A DNA stretch of 35,184 bases from assembly GCA_947626005.1 (NCBI GenBank), contig CANQQM010000011.1:1-35184 (forward strand). The letters run 5' to 3'. The DNA comes from an uncultured Clostridia bacterium. GTDB lineage: Bacteria; Bacillota; Clostridia; Christensenellales; Borkfalkiaceae. Positions 24,223 to 33,706 of this stretch are shown piece by piece. The notes beneath the pieces were generated by a model, which searched no databases, was not told the origin of the DNA, and saw only the letters and a program-made list of their open reading frames with translations. The position numbers and the translations under genes were made by a program. The stretch's first letter is position 1. The number at the start of each line of letters is the position of its first letter.

Positions 24223-25659
24223 TTATTCGGAGAGGACGGGAAGGAACTTCTTCGGCCTCTCCTTTTTGCGGGAGGCGCACTCCGCGAAGGCAAGGAGGAT
24301 CCCGTAGAGGAGCCCCGGCCCGATGTTGAAGAAGTTGCAGTCGAGAAGGCTCGTCAAAAGAAGGGCAAGGACGGAGAGCGCGGCGAACACCTTCTCCGCC
24401 GAGGGGCGGCAAAGGACGAGGCGCAGCGTCTCGATGCGGTGGAAGGCATACGCCGCGAAGGCGACGACGCCCCCCGTCGAAAGCAGCTGCAGCCAAGTGT
24501 TGTGCGCACGGGGCGGAATGAACGCCCCCACCGAGTCGTGCGCAAACCCCGGGGTCGCGTAGAAGCCGACGCCGAGGAAGGGATGGCCGAGGAAGGCGTT
24601 CCAGCAGTGTTCGTAGATGTCCTGACGGTTGTTGCCGTACAGCTTGACGTCGAGGAGGGAGGCAAAGAGCTTGGTGAGTTTCTCCTCGAAGGCAAGTCCG
24701 AAGATGAGAAGCCCGACGCCGAGCGCAATGAAGATGAGGAGGGTGAATTTGAGCTCCTCCGCCGAGCTCTTGAGAAGGATCCACAGGCCGCACAGCCCGT
24801 ACACGAGCACGCCGAAGATGATCGCGCCGCGGCTTTGGGTGAGCGCCACGCCGAGGAGGAAGATGCTTGCAAGCAGGGCATACGCCCAGCCGTTTTTCGC
24901 CGTCACCGCAAAGTAGCAGGGGGCGGCGATGCACATCGCAAGCATACAGCCGATGTTGTTGTACACCCCCCATCCCGTGTAGAGCATGTCGCGGAACACG
25001 TCGCCGTCCTCCAAAAATACCCCGGGGTTGGTGTACATTTGCGCGATCTCGAAGAGCAGCCCTACGCCGATCGCCGTCACGAGGGCGGGGATGTACCCCT
25101 TGGGGTGTTCCTCCCAATTGACGGAGTAGAGGTAGTAGAAATAGAAGATCGAAATAGAGACGATCTGCACGATGCCCTGAAGGACCGTATCCCATCCGTA
25201 GTAGGGGGTAAAGCTCCCGCCGAGGAGGTAGGCGGCGCCGAGGGCGAAGAAGCCGTAAAGGAGCTTCGGCCGCACGGGGGCGGGATGGGTCATGCGGAAG
25301 GCAACAAGCCGCCCCGCCATTAAAACGACCGCCGCCGAAATGAGGATGGCGAGCTGGGCGACGAAGGCGTTGTTGTCGAAGATCGTGTTCCCCCCGTGGA
25401 AGGCGGTGCTGTTCTCGGGCGCGATGGTCATATACGCACAGGCGATGATGGGAAGGGTCGCAAGCGTGTCCTCCTCGAAGAGAAGGGAGAGCGCTCCGAA
25501 AACAAAGTACGCATAAAAGACGGCGAGCTCGATCGCCGTCATTTCGGAGAGCGCCATGAGCGCCGCGATGAGGATGGGATAGACGGGTGAACGGAAAAAG
25601 GCGTGGAGCGCCTTGGTCAGCCGTTTCCCTCCGAGTACGGGAAATGCCTGTACGAGCAT
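24223..25659 (-). CDS. O-antigen ligase/Wzy-like polytopic membrane protein
   Basis: 478 aa; many TM segments; LTQSRGAIIFGVLVYGL and GHPFLGVGFYATPGF...PPRAHNTWLQLLSTGGVV are O-antigen-ligase-like. Confidence 0.88.
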   Translation of the reverse strand: MLVQAFPVLGGKRLTKALHAFFRSPVYPILIAALMALSEMTAIELAVFYAYFVFGALSLLFEEDTLATLPIIACAYMTIAPENSTAFHGGNTIFDNNAFVAQLAILISAAVVLMAGRLVAFRMTHPAPVRPKLLYGFFALGAAYLLGGSFTPYYGWDTVLQGIVQIVSISIFYFYYLYSVNWEEHPKGYIPALVTAIGVGLLFEIAQMYTNPGVFLEDGDVFRDMLYTGWGVYNNIGCMLAMCIAAPCYFAVTAKNGWAYALLASIFLLGVALTQSRGAIIFGVLVYGLCGLWILLKSSAEELKFTLLIFIALGVGLLIFGLAFEEKLTKLFASLLDVKLYGNNRQDIYEHCWNAFLGHPFLGVGFYATPGFAHDSVGAFIPPRAHNTWLQLLSTGGVVAFAAYAFHRIETLRLVLCRPSAEKVFAALSVLALLLTSLLDCNFFNIGPGLLYGILLAFAECASRKKERPKKFLPVLSE

Positions 25660-25734
25660 ACCGTGATTATAGCATGTTCCGCATGGGAAAGCAACTCTTT
25701 TGCGCGGGGTGCGGACGGAATTCGCGCTTTTCCG

Positions 25735-26535
25735 TCACAGATCGAGGGTGAGCTTATACAGTTCGCTCTTTGCGATCCCCCGCTCCTTTGCGACCGCTTT
25801 GAGCGCTTCCTTCTTCTCCATTCCGAGGGAGAGGTAGGCCGCGACGTGCTCCCGCGGGGAGAGGGCGAGCATGGGGTTCTCCTCCCTCGACCCTTCGACG
25901 AGGAGGACGAATTCCCCCCTCGTCTCCCCCTTGTACCCCTCCGAGAGGCGGAAAAATATGCGCTCTTCGTGCAGTTTCGTGATCTCGCGGACGGCGCAGA
26001 CGTTGCGGTCGCCGAACGCCTCCAGAAGCCAGCCCGCATAGGCGGAAAGGTCCTGCGGGGCGCAGTGGAAGATGAGGGTCTCCCTTGCGCTTTTGTACCG
26101 TCCGAGGAGCACCCGCCGCTCCTCCGCCTTCTCGGGGAGAAAACCGAGGAAGGTGAATTTATCCGCGGGGAAGGCGGAAAGGATGAGGGCGGCCGTAAAG
26201 GCGCATGCGCCCGGGAGCACGGTGTAGGGCTCCCCCGCCTCCGTCAGGATGCGGCAGACGACGCTCCCCGGGTCGGAGACGACGGGCATGCCCGCGTCCG
26301 AGACGACGGCGACCTTCTCCCCCTTTCTCGAGTGCTCGAGGATGCGTTCCGCCGCCTCCCGTTCGTTGTACTTGTGGCAGGAAAAGAGGGGTTTTTTTAT
26401 CCCGTATGCGGTGAGAAGGGGGAGGGTGTGGCGGGTATCTTCGCAGAAGATGACGTCCGCCTCCCGAAGATATTCGAGGGCGCGGAGGGTGATATCCTTG
26501 AGGTTGCCGATGGGCGTTGCGACAAATGCGATCAT
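25735..26535 (-). CDS. rsmI: 16S rRNA (cytidine1402-2'-O)-methyltransferase
   Basis: IAFVATPIGNLKDITLRALEYLREADVIFCEDTRHT; VSDAGMPVVSDPG. Confidence 0.97.
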   Translation of the reverse strand: MIAFVATPIGNLKDITLRALEYLREADVIFCEDTRHTLPLLTAYGIKKPLFSCHKYNEREAAERILEHSRKGEKVAVVSDAGMPVVSDPGSVVCRILTEAGEPYTVLPGACAFTAALILSAFPADKFTFLGFLPEKAEERRVLLGRYKSARETLIFHCAPQDLSAYAGWLLEAFGDRNVCAVREITKLHEERIFFRLSEGYKGETRGEFVLLVEGSREENPMLALSPREHVAAYLSLGMEKKEALKAVAKERGIAKSELYKLTLDL

Positions 26536-27215
26536 ACGGGCTCCTTTGAATTGACGAGGGTGGGCAAAACGTCGACGCCCGCCTTCCCCCCTTTCGTCGC
26601 CATGATGAGGACGGCGTACGGCTTTCGCCCCGCCCGTCCCGCAAGAAATTGCAGTTTTTTGGGCTCCAGCCCCGCGTTTTTGAGGGCCGTAAGGATCTCC
26701 GCGACGCGGTCCGCCCGATGCACGAGGGCGAACCTTCCCCCGAATTTCAAACACCGTCTTGCGGCGAATACGAGTTCTTCGAGGGTGAGGGAGAGCTCCT
26801 TTCTGCATTCCGCCTTCCCCTTGTCGGCCTTCTCGAAGCCGTCCCGCTCGAAGGGGGGATTGGCAAGGATGAGGGAGAATTTTTCGCAGTAAGAATTGGG
26901 GATATCCTGCAGGCGGAGGTTCTCGACAAAGAACTTCCCCTCGAGGCCGTTGAGGGCGACGGTGCGGCGGCTCATCTCGGCAAGATCCTTTTGCATTTCA
27001 AAGAGGGTGACGGAGGAGACGCCCTCGTTCTCCGCGAAAAAGTGCAGCCCGACGATGCCGCTCCCCGCGCAAAAATCGGCGACCGTCTCCCACTTTTTCG
27101 CTCGGACGAAGCGGGCAAGGCAGACGGAATCGGAGGTGAAGCGGTAGCGCTCGGTGTCCTGCAAAATGCGATATTTTCCGATCAACAGATCTTCGACGAC
27201 TTCCATATTTTCCAT
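26532..27215 (-). CDS. tRNA1(Val) (adenine37-N6)-methyltransferase-like protein
   Basis: VADFCAGSGIVGLHFF, ILANPPFERDGF (NPPF motif); ATGA overlap with rsmI. Confidence 0.9.
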   Translation of the reverse strand: MENMEVVEDLLIGKYRILQDTERYRFTSDSVCLARFVRAKKWETVADFCAGSGIVGLHFFAENEGVSSVTLFEMQKDLAEMSRRTVALNGLEGKFFVENLRLQDIPNSYCEKFSLILANPPFERDGFEKADKGKAECRKELSLTLEELVFAARRCLKFGGRFALVHRADRVAEILTALKNAGLEPKKLQFLAGRAGRKPYAVLIMATKGGKAGVDVLPTLVNSKEPV

Positions 27216-27219
27216 ACGA

Positions 27220-27247
27220 GAAAGGCGCGGTTGTCCCGCGCCTTTTT
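27220..27247. terminator. Terminator hairpin between ferredoxin and methyltransferase genes
   Basis: aaaggcgcggttgtcccgcgcctttttgg inverted repeat. Confidence 0.65.
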
Positions 27248-27262
27248 GGTCCCTTTCGGCTG

Positions 27263-27430
27263 TTATTCTGCGGTGATCGCACCCGTGGGGCATCCGTCCT
27301 CGCAGGCGCCGCAGTCGATGCAGGCATCGGGATCGACAACATAAGGGCTGCCTTCCGAGATCGCGCCGACGGGGCAGGTTGCCGCGCACGCGCCGCAGGA
27401 GACGCAAGCGTCGCTGATCGTATGAGCCAT
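27263..27430 (-). CDS. 2[4Fe-4S] ferredoxin (55 aa), absent from the supplied ORF track
   Basis: Hand translation: MAHTISDACVSCGACAATCPVGAISEGSPYVVDPDACIDCGACEDGCPTGAITAE*, two CxxCxxCxxxCP clusters; RBS GGGAGGTG. Confidence 0.96.
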   Translation of the reverse strand: MAHTISDACVSCGACAATCPVGAISEGSPYVVDPDACIDCGACEDGCPTGAITAE

Positions 27431-27507
27431 GATCCACCTCCCAAAAAATCTTATCCGTATTATATCACATCTTTTTCGATTCGTAAAGGTTTTTCGACAA
27501 ATTATTT

Positions 27508-28362
27508 TTATTCGTCGGAATTTTTCCCGTCGGGAGTCTCTTCCTCCCCGCCGCCCGACTTCTTCGTGATGTCCGAGACGGGGAAGTCGCGATAGAACAT
27601 CGCGCCGTCCTTTTCGATCTTGACGCGCACTTCCATCTTGAGCATGTTCTGCGCGACGACGACCCCCTTCCCTTCGGGCGTGCCGACCTGAGAGCCCATC
27701 TTGGGCATCTGTTTATAGGCGACGGCGTAGTAGTCGTCCTCGTACGAAAGGCAGCACATGAGCCGCCCGCACAGCCCGCTTATCTTCCCCGGGTTCAAGG
27801 AGAGGCCTTGGTTTTTCGCCATCTTGATGCTGACCTTCCGAAAATCGGGCATCGCCCCCGCACAGCAGCACTCCCTGCCGCAGGGCGCGATCCCGCCGAG
27901 GATGCGCGTTTCGTCGCGGAGGCCGACCTGTTTGAGCTCGATGCGCATGCGGAACACCGACGCGAGGTCCTTCACGAGTTCGCGGAAGTCCACCCTTCCG
28001 TCGGCGGTGAAGGTGAAGATGACTTTATTCCCCTCGAAGGTGAATTCGCAGTCGATGAGCTTCATTTCCAGCCCGTGGGCGCGGATCTTCTCCTTGCAGA
28101 CGCGCATGGCGTCGGCGCGGCGCGCCTCGTTGCGGCGCACCGTCTCTTCGTCCCGCTCGGTCGCGATGCGGACAACGGGCTTTAAGGGGGAGACCGTTTT
28201 CTCCTCCTCGATCTCGCGTTCGGGTTCGACGACGATGCCGTATTCGAGCCCGCGCGCCGTCTCGACGATGACGCCCTGCCCCTTTTCGAGCGGTTCCTTT
28301 CCCGTCGCGAAGTAATAGGGTTTGCTGTTTCCCTTGAATCTGATCACGGCGACCTTTACCAT
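27508..28362 (-). CDS. PSP1-domain regulatory iron-sulfur protein (YaaT/RicT family)
   Basis: MVKVAVIRFKGNSKPYYF..., LGGIAPCGRECCCAGAMPDFRKVSIKMAKNQGLSLNPGKISGLCGRLMCCLSYE. Confidence 0.95.
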   Translation of the reverse strand: MVKVAVIRFKGNSKPYYFATGKEPLEKGQGVIVETARGLEYGIVVEPEREIEEEKTVSPLKPVVRIATERDEETVRRNEARRADAMRVCKEKIRAHGLEMKLIDCEFTFEGNKVIFTFTADGRVDFRELVKDLASVFRMRIELKQVGLRDETRILGGIAPCGRECCCAGAMPDFRKVSIKMAKNQGLSLNPGKISGLCGRLMCCLSYEDDYYAVAYKQMPKMGSQVGTPEGKGVVVAQNMLKMEVRVKIEKDGAMFYRDFPVSDITKKSGGGEEETPDGKNSDE

Positions 28363-29279
28363 TTTTTTCTCTCCTCCCGCACCCGTACGGAGAGGGTGTA
28401 GAGCGCCTGTCCGTAGTTTGCGTTGAATGCGATCTCCCGCTCCGCGTCCCCCGCGAAGCCGATCGCGGACACGAGTGCGCCCGCGGGATAGTTTACGGAA
28501 ATTTTCTTGACGCCCTCCGTTCGGCGCATACAGTACTTCTCCTGCCCCGTCGCCAAAAAGAGCGCGTCGCGAAGGACGAGTTTGAGGGCGGGAAGGAAGG
28601 GACGGCGGACTTTTTCCTCCCCGAGGGTGCGGCAGAGCTTTTCCGCGTCCGAAAGGAGGAAGTTCTCCGCAAGCGCAAATTCCTCCCCTCCGTCCGAAAG
28701 GAGGGACTCGGAGACGGAGAGGATCCCTCCCCCCGCCGCCGCGGCCTCGCGGATCCCCTTCTCCCCCGGGTGCAGGCGCTCGAGGGCGCGGACGACTTCG
28801 GGTTCGGGGAAGGGCGGCTCGGCGATCTTCTTCGCGCGGGAGAGCACGGTGGGAAGCACGGCGTGCTCGGCGGAGGCGCCGAGGAGGAAATACACGCTCT
28901 CGGGCGGCTCCTCGAGGACTTTGAGAAGTTTGTTCTGGACGAGGGGCGTCGCGCCGTCGAGCAAGACGCAGAGGAGCTTCCTCTCCCCCTCGACGGGGCG
29001 CAGAAGGCTCTCTTCGACGATTTCCCCCGCACCGTCGGCGGTGAGTTTTCCCCCCGCTTCCGGATAGAAGAGGCAATCGGAATAGCTCTCCTTTTCGAGG
29101 AGAAGGGCGGTGCGCGTCCCCTCCTCCGCAAGGAAGAACGCCTTCGCGCAGGAGATGAGGAGCTGCCTGAGATTCGCGGCGTCTGGAAAGAGGACGAGCG
29201 TCGTCGAAGCAAGCTCCCCCTTTTCCGCGTCCGAGCGGATGCGGCGATAGGCCTCGGTTGTCGAAAGCAGCTTCTTCAC
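28356..29279 (-). CDS. holB: DNA polymerase III delta-prime-like subunit
   Basis: GTG start at 29279 (GTGA overlap with upstream gene); LLDGATPLVQNKLLKVLEEPPESVYFLLGASAEHAVLPTVLSRAKKI. Confidence 0.85.
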   Translation of the reverse strand: MKKLLSTTEAYRRIRSDAEKGELASTTLVLFPDAANLRQLLISCAKAFFLAEEGTRTALLLEKESYSDCLFYPEAGGKLTADGAGEIVEESLLRPVEGERKLLCVLLDGATPLVQNKLLKVLEEPPESVYFLLGASAEHAVLPTVLSRAKKIAEPPFPEPEVVRALERLHPGEKGIREAAAAGGGILSVSESLLSDGGEEFALAENFLLSDAEKLCRTLGEEKVRRPFLPALKLVLRDALFLATGQEKYCMRRTEGVKKISVNYPAGALVSAIGFAGDAEREIAFNANYGQALYTLSVRVREERKKW

Positions 29280-30298
29280 GGCTCCTCCGAATACATGGGG
29301 ATGCGCCCCTCTCCCATGATCTTCCCCCGCGGGAATCGGCGGAGGAGGGCGCCGAGTTTTTTCAGATCCTCCTCCTTCGTGCAGGGGGAGAGGTAGAAGA
29401 GAAGATAGTTCCCGTCGCAAAATTCCGCATACACGCCCTCCTCTTCGAGGGCGACCCCGACGGCGGGGGCATTGGGCCCGATCGGGACGAGGATCTTCGT
29501 CCAATCGTCGTTTTTTACGCACCCATGTTGCATTTTGAAGCGTTCCGCCGCCCGTTCGATCGCCTCGTTCCGCGGATACTTCACGGCGTATTCGACGCTC
29601 GCCATGATGGGATAGGAGGGCGACGTCGTGCGGAAGAGCTTTACGCTCTTTCCGAGCGCTTCTTCGAACCCCTTCCGCGCGGAGACGACGGCCCCTTGCG
29701 TAAGGGCGGGAAGGGATTTATGCACACCGTCTACCCACATATCGGCAAACTTGCCCGCATGTCTTTCCGTAAAATGCAGATGTGACCCGTGTGCGCCGTC
29801 GATAAGAAACGGCTTCCCGACGCGAAGGGTGAGTTCCCTTGCAAAGGCAAGGGGCGGGAAGAAGCCGTAGTAGTCGGGCGAAGTGAGAAGGAGGGCGTCG
29901 GCATTTGAAAGCGCCCGTTCGATCTCCTCCTCCTTGGGCTGCAGCGGGATCCCGGCCTCCACGCCGCAGGGGATGAGGACGGCCTCCTTTTGCAGGAATC
30001 CGAGCGCATGAAACACGCTCGGATGGGAAAACGCGGGGAGGGCGACGCGCCGCCCCGAAATCGCCGCAAGCATCGAAAAGACCCCCGACGTGCTCCCGTC
30101 GGTGAGGAGGAAGGAGCGCTCTGCGCCCAAAATTTCCGCGATGTCGCGCTCGGCCCGTGCGATGACCCCCGTCGGAGAGAGGAGGCAATCCGAATAGCTG
30201 AGTTCCGTGATGTCCGCCCCTGCGCGTTTGTGCCCGGGGGTGTGGAAGGAAATGTGCGGCTTCTGCCCTTCGAGCATTTCCGCGATGTGCAGTTTCAT
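29276..30298 (-). CDS. Orn/Lys/Arg decarboxylase-like PLP enzyme (short form)
   Basis: HISFHTPGHKRAGADITELSYSDCL, LLTDGSTSGVFSML, LIDGAHGSHLHF, VDGVHKSLPALTQGA. Confidence 0.93.
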   Translation of the reverse strand: MKLHIAEMLEGQKPHISFHTPGHKRAGADITELSYSDCLLSPTGVIARAERDIAEILGAERSFLLTDGSTSGVFSMLAAISGRRVALPAFSHPSVFHALGFLQKEAVLIPCGVEAGIPLQPKEEEIERALSNADALLLTSPDYYGFFPPLAFARELTLRVGKPFLIDGAHGSHLHFTERHAGKFADMWVDGVHKSLPALTQGAVVSARKGFEEALGKSVKLFRTTSPSYPIMASVEYAVKYPRNEAIERAAERFKMQHGCVKNDDWTKILVPIGPNAPAVGVALEEEGVYAEFCDGNYLLFYLSPCTKEEDLKKLGALLRRFPRGKIMGEGRIPMYSEEP

Positions 30299-31230
30299 GC
30301 GTCGAACGCTCCGAGGAGATAGGCGAGAAAGGAGACCGTCTCGAATCGAAGGTCGCTCTCGCGGCGGCCGTTGTCGAAGAGGATGACGTTGAGCGTCTCC
30401 CCGCTGAGTTTGGTTTCTCCCTCTGTTTCGACGGGATAGTAGAAGAGCTCCTGGATGCGGCCGAGTTTCCCGACGGCAAGCGACGGGGTGTAGGTGTTCC
30501 CCTTCTCCGTCGTGTAGTCGGTAAACGAATACTTGCCCCCTTCGATCGCGGCTTCGACGGCGAGGAAATCTTCCTTGAGCTTTTTGAGCCGCTCCGCCTC
30601 GAGGCGGACGCCCTCCTCCTTCTTCGCCGCCGAACGGAAGCGCTTATCCTTGCCGTTCCGCTCGGTAAAGAGGGTGCGGACGACCTCCTCTTTGGGTTCC
30701 GCCGCCGCGGTAAGGTCGTCGCCGAAGGCGTTTTTGAGGTAGGTTTCGCAGTCCGAGAGGAAGGTGCGGAAGTCGTGCACGCCCGACATCCTCTCCGTGC
30801 CCTCTTCCTCGACAAAGAGCCCCGAAACGTAGCTCTTTAAGGAAGAAGCCTGCGTCTCGTTCCCCTCCTCGTCGTAGACCGCATAGTCGGAGAGGAACAT
30901 GACGTCGCCCTGCCCCGCGGCACGCCGCGCCGCAAAGGCCGAACCGCTGTAATTGTCGTAGCCGTCGAAGGATTCGAGGCGCGTCTCGAGAATGTCGTAG
31001 GAAAAGACGTCCGCCTCCTCGAGCGTCTTGTCGAAGTCGAGGGTGACGGACCCCTGTTTGAGCCCCAAATAGCCGTAGATCTCGTAGACCTGATCGCTGC
31101 GGGGACGGGTGCGGACGGTCGTAAAGAACACACTGAGACCGAGCACCGCGAACACGATCGCCACGATGATCTTGAGCCAATCGTAGGAGAGGAAGTTCCC
31201 CAATCTCGATTTTGTGATCCTTGCGTCCAT
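30295..31230 (-). CDS. Membrane-anchored protein of unknown function
   Basis: 311 aa; one N-terminal TM helix (WLKIIVAIVFAVLGLSVFFTTV); ATGA overlap with the decarboxylase gene. Confidence 0.8.
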   Translation of the reverse strand: MDARITKSRLGNFLSYDWLKIIVAIVFAVLGLSVFFTTVRTRPRSDQVYEIYGYLGLKQGSVTLDFDKTLEEADVFSYDILETRLESFDGYDNYSGSAFAARRAAGQGDVMFLSDYAVYDEEGNETQASSLKSYVSGLFVEEEGTERMSGVHDFRTFLSDCETYLKNAFGDDLTAAAEPKEEVVRTLFTERNGKDKRFRSAAKKEEGVRLEAERLKKLKEDFLAVEAAIEGGKYSFTDYTTEKGNTYTPSLAVGKLGRIQELFYYPVETEGETKLSGETLNVILFDNGRRESDLRFETVSFLAYLLGAFDA

Positions 31231-31239
31231 AGTCCCTTG

Positions 31240-32724
31240 TTACTTCTTGGGTTTCATCGTGGGGAAGAGGAGAACGTCGCGGATGCTCGCACTGTCGGTG
31301 AGAAGCATCACGAGGCGGTCGACCCCCACGCCGAGGCCGCCCGTAGGGGGCATGCCGTGTTCGAGCGCGTCGATGAAGTCGGTGTCGAGCTCGGCGTTTG
31401 CGCCCTGCGCGCGCTTGCGCTCCGCCTGTTCCACCATGCGGCGCTTCTGGTCGACGGGGTCGTTGAGCTCGGAGAAGCAGTTCCCGAGTTCCATCCCCAT
31501 GATGAAGAATTCGAAGCGTTCGCACATCGTGGGATCGTCCGGCTTGCGCTTTGCAAGCGGAGAGATCTCCACGGGGTATTCGTAGATGAAGGTGGGCTGG
31601 ATGAGCTTGTCCTCGACGAAGGTATCGAAGAACTCCGCAAGGACGTGTCCGCGCGACGTCTTGCCCTTTTCGAGCTCCACGCCGTGCTCCCTTGCCGCCG
31701 CCTGCGCCTCCTCATCCGTCTTGATGCGGGAGAAATCGACGCCCGAGTACTTCTCGACGGCCTCCGTCATCGTCAGCTTTTCCCACTTGCCGAAGTCGAG
31801 CTCCGTGCCTTGGTAGACGACGCGTTCGCTCCCGCAGGCCGCCGTCGCCGCCGCCCGCACAAGGGCTTCGGTGAAGTTCATCATCTCGCGGTAATCGACG
31901 TAGGCCTCGTAGATCTCGACCGTCGTGAACTCGGGGTTGTGCTTCTGGTCCATCCCCTCGTTGCGGAAGATGCGCCCCATCTCGTACACCTTCTCGAACC
32001 CGCCGACGATGAGCCGCTTTAAGTACAGCTCCGTCTCGATGCGGAGGTACATATCGAGGTCGAGGGCGTTGTGGTGCGTCCTGAAGGGACGGGCGTCCGC
32101 CCCGATCTCGATCGGGAGAAGGATGGGCGTCTCCGCCTCGAGGAAGCCGCGGCTGTCGAGGAATTCACGGATGGCGCGGATGATCTTCGCCCGCTTGAAG
32201 AAGGTCTCGCGGACGTCCTGATTCATGATGAGGTCGATGTGGCGAAGGCGGTACTTGGTGTCGATGTTCTGCAGTCCGTTGTGCTTTTCGGGAAGGGGCA
32301 GAAGCGCCTTCGAGAGCATCTCGAGAGAGGTCGCGTGGACGGTGACCTCCCCCGTCTGCGTGCGGAATACATACCCCTTCACGCCGACGATATCGCCGAT
32401 ATCGAAGTCCTTTTTGTAAGCGGTGTAGACGTCCTCGCCGACGTCCTGCCGCGTGATGTACACCTGCAGCTGACCGTTGCGGTCGGAAATGTGCGAAAAG
32501 GACGCCTTCCCCATGATGCGGCGGGACATCAGCCGCCCCGCGACGCACACCTCTTTTCCTTCCCATGCCGAAAAATCGCCCTTCGTGAGCGATGAATCGG
32601 CGCTGACGGGATAACTCGTTTTGCGGTAGGGGTCGTTGCCCTCCTCGGTGAGCTTTGCGAGCTTTTCACGGCGCACCCGCGCCTGCTCCAAGAGCTCCTC
32701 CTCGGCATTCGTATTCTCTTCCAT
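31240..32724 (-). CDS. lysS: Lysyl-tRNA synthetase (class II)
   Basis: RHIDLIMNQDVRETFFKRAKIIRAIREFLDSRGFLEAETPIL; GVGVDRLVMLLTDSASIRDVLLFPTMKPK. Confidence 0.98.
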   Translation of the reverse strand: MEENTNAEEELLEQARVRREKLAKLTEEGNDPYRKTSYPVSADSSLTKGDFSAWEGKEVCVAGRLMSRRIMGKASFSHISDRNGQLQVYITRQDVGEDVYTAYKKDFDIGDIVGVKGYVFRTQTGEVTVHATSLEMLSKALLPLPEKHNGLQNIDTKYRLRHIDLIMNQDVRETFFKRAKIIRAIREFLDSRGFLEAETPILLPIEIGADARPFRTHHNALDLDMYLRIETELYLKRLIVGGFEKVYEMGRIFRNEGMDQKHNPEFTTVEIYEAYVDYREMMNFTEALVRAAATAACGSERVVYQGTELDFGKWEKLTMTEAVEKYSGVDFSRIKTDEEAQAAAREHGVELEKGKTSRGHVLAEFFDTFVEDKLIQPTFIYEYPVEISPLAKRKPDDPTMCERFEFFIMGMELGNCFSELNDPVDQKRRMVEQAERKRAQGANAELDTDFIDALEHGMPPTGGLGVGVDRLVMLLTDSASIRDVLLFPTMKPKK

Positions 32725-32731
32725 ATTGTCC

Positions 32732-33199
32732 TCAGTCGATTTTAAGGATCTTGAGCTTATATTCGCCGTCGGGGGCCTTGACGGTGACCGTCTCCCCCTT
32801 CTTGTGCTTGAGAAGGGCCGCGCCGACGGGCGATTCGTTGGAAATGACGTTCTTCATCGCGTCGACCTCGGTCGTACCCATGATGGTGTACGTCGCCTCC
32901 TCCTCGAAGTCGCAGTCGTAAACGGTGACGGTCGACCCGATGTGGACGACGGAGTTGTCGTCGCTCTCCTCGATGATGACCGCGTTCTTGATGCGGTAGT
33001 CGAGCTCGGCGATCTCGCCCTCGTTGGCCGCCTGTTCGTTGCGCGCCGCGTCGTATTCGGCATTCTCCGAAAGGTCGCCGTGCGAACGCGCTTCCTGAAT
33101 GCGTTCGACGATCTCCGCGCGTTTGACTTTGGTGAGATACTCGAGCTCCTTGACCGCTTCCTCGTATCCCTTTTGCGTCATGTAAAACCGATCTGCCAT
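32732..33199 (-). CDS. greA: Transcription elongation factor GreA
   Basis: MTQKGYEEAVKELEYLTKVKRAEIVERIQEARSHGDLSENAEYDAARNEQ. Confidence 0.97.
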   Translation of the reverse strand: MADRFYMTQKGYEEAVKELEYLTKVKRAEIVERIQEARSHGDLSENAEYDAARNEQAANEGEIAELDYRIKNAVIIEESDDNSVVHIGSTVTVYDCDFEEEATYTIMGTTEVDAMKNVISNESPVGAALLKHKKGETVTVKAPDGEYKLKILKID

Positions 33200-33296
33200 A
33201 TTTTACCCCTTCCTGCGCCTTTTTCGCGCAAATCTTCGCATAAAGACGACCGTGATTCCCCTACCCTGCGGAAACCACGGCACCTTTATCCACTCT

Positions 33297-33325
33297 ATTA
33301 TAGCGCTTTATGGCATGTTTGTCAA
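33297..33325 (-). promoter_or_regulatory. Promoter of greA-lysS
   Basis: Minus strand TTGACA (33320-33325), 17 bp spacer, TATAAT (33297-33302): full consensus. Confidence 0.85.
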
Positions 33326-33413
33326 CTGGTTTCCCGCGCGCGCCCGAGATTTCACGCGGTTTTTGCCCCGAATCGGGCGGAGGCGCCCTTTTCCCCCTTC
33401 CCGAAGAAAATTG

Positions 33414-33442
33414 TTGCTTTTTTCGGCCGCAGCGTGTATAAT
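33414..33442 (+). promoter_or_regulatory. Promoter immediately upstream of the 33449 CDS
   Basis: TTGCTT (33414-33419), 17 bp spacer, TATAAT (33437-33442); ATG starts at 33449. Confidence 0.75.
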
Positions 33443-33448
33443 AGAAGC

Positions 33449-33706
33449 ATGTTCCGCATCTGGGCGAAAGTGCTCCGCGAGGGGCGCATCCAAAAACAGA
33501 TCACATACTCGCGGGAGGAGAAATTCACCTACGCGGGATTTTTCGGCTACCTTGCGGAGATCTGCGGCGAGCTCGACGTCCCGACGCCCGTCCTCCTCAA
33601 GACCCACCTCTTCAACTACGCGAAGTTCAATCACGTCGTCTTTCGTCCCGCCGACTTCATGGAGGCGGTGGATTTCGACAGACTGGTGCTCGAAAACATC
33701 CTCTAA
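33449..33706 (+). CDS. Small protein of unknown function (85 aa), resembling a clostridial hypothetical family
   Basis: MFRIWAKVLREGRIQKQITYSREEKFTYAGFFGYLAEICGELDVPTPVLLKTHLFNYAKFNHVVFRPADFMEAVDFDRLVLENIL. Confidence 0.8.
   Translation: MFRIWAKVLREGRIQKQITYSREEKFTYAGFFGYLAEICGELDVPTPVLLKTHLFNYAKFNHVVFRPADFMEAVDFDRLVLENIL

Noticed and set aside
24133-25323. 396-aa plus-strand ORF starting MKVLIIFPPYHIAKP
   Set aside because: No RBS, passes through a terminator hairpin and is antisense to the O-antigen-ligase-like CDS.
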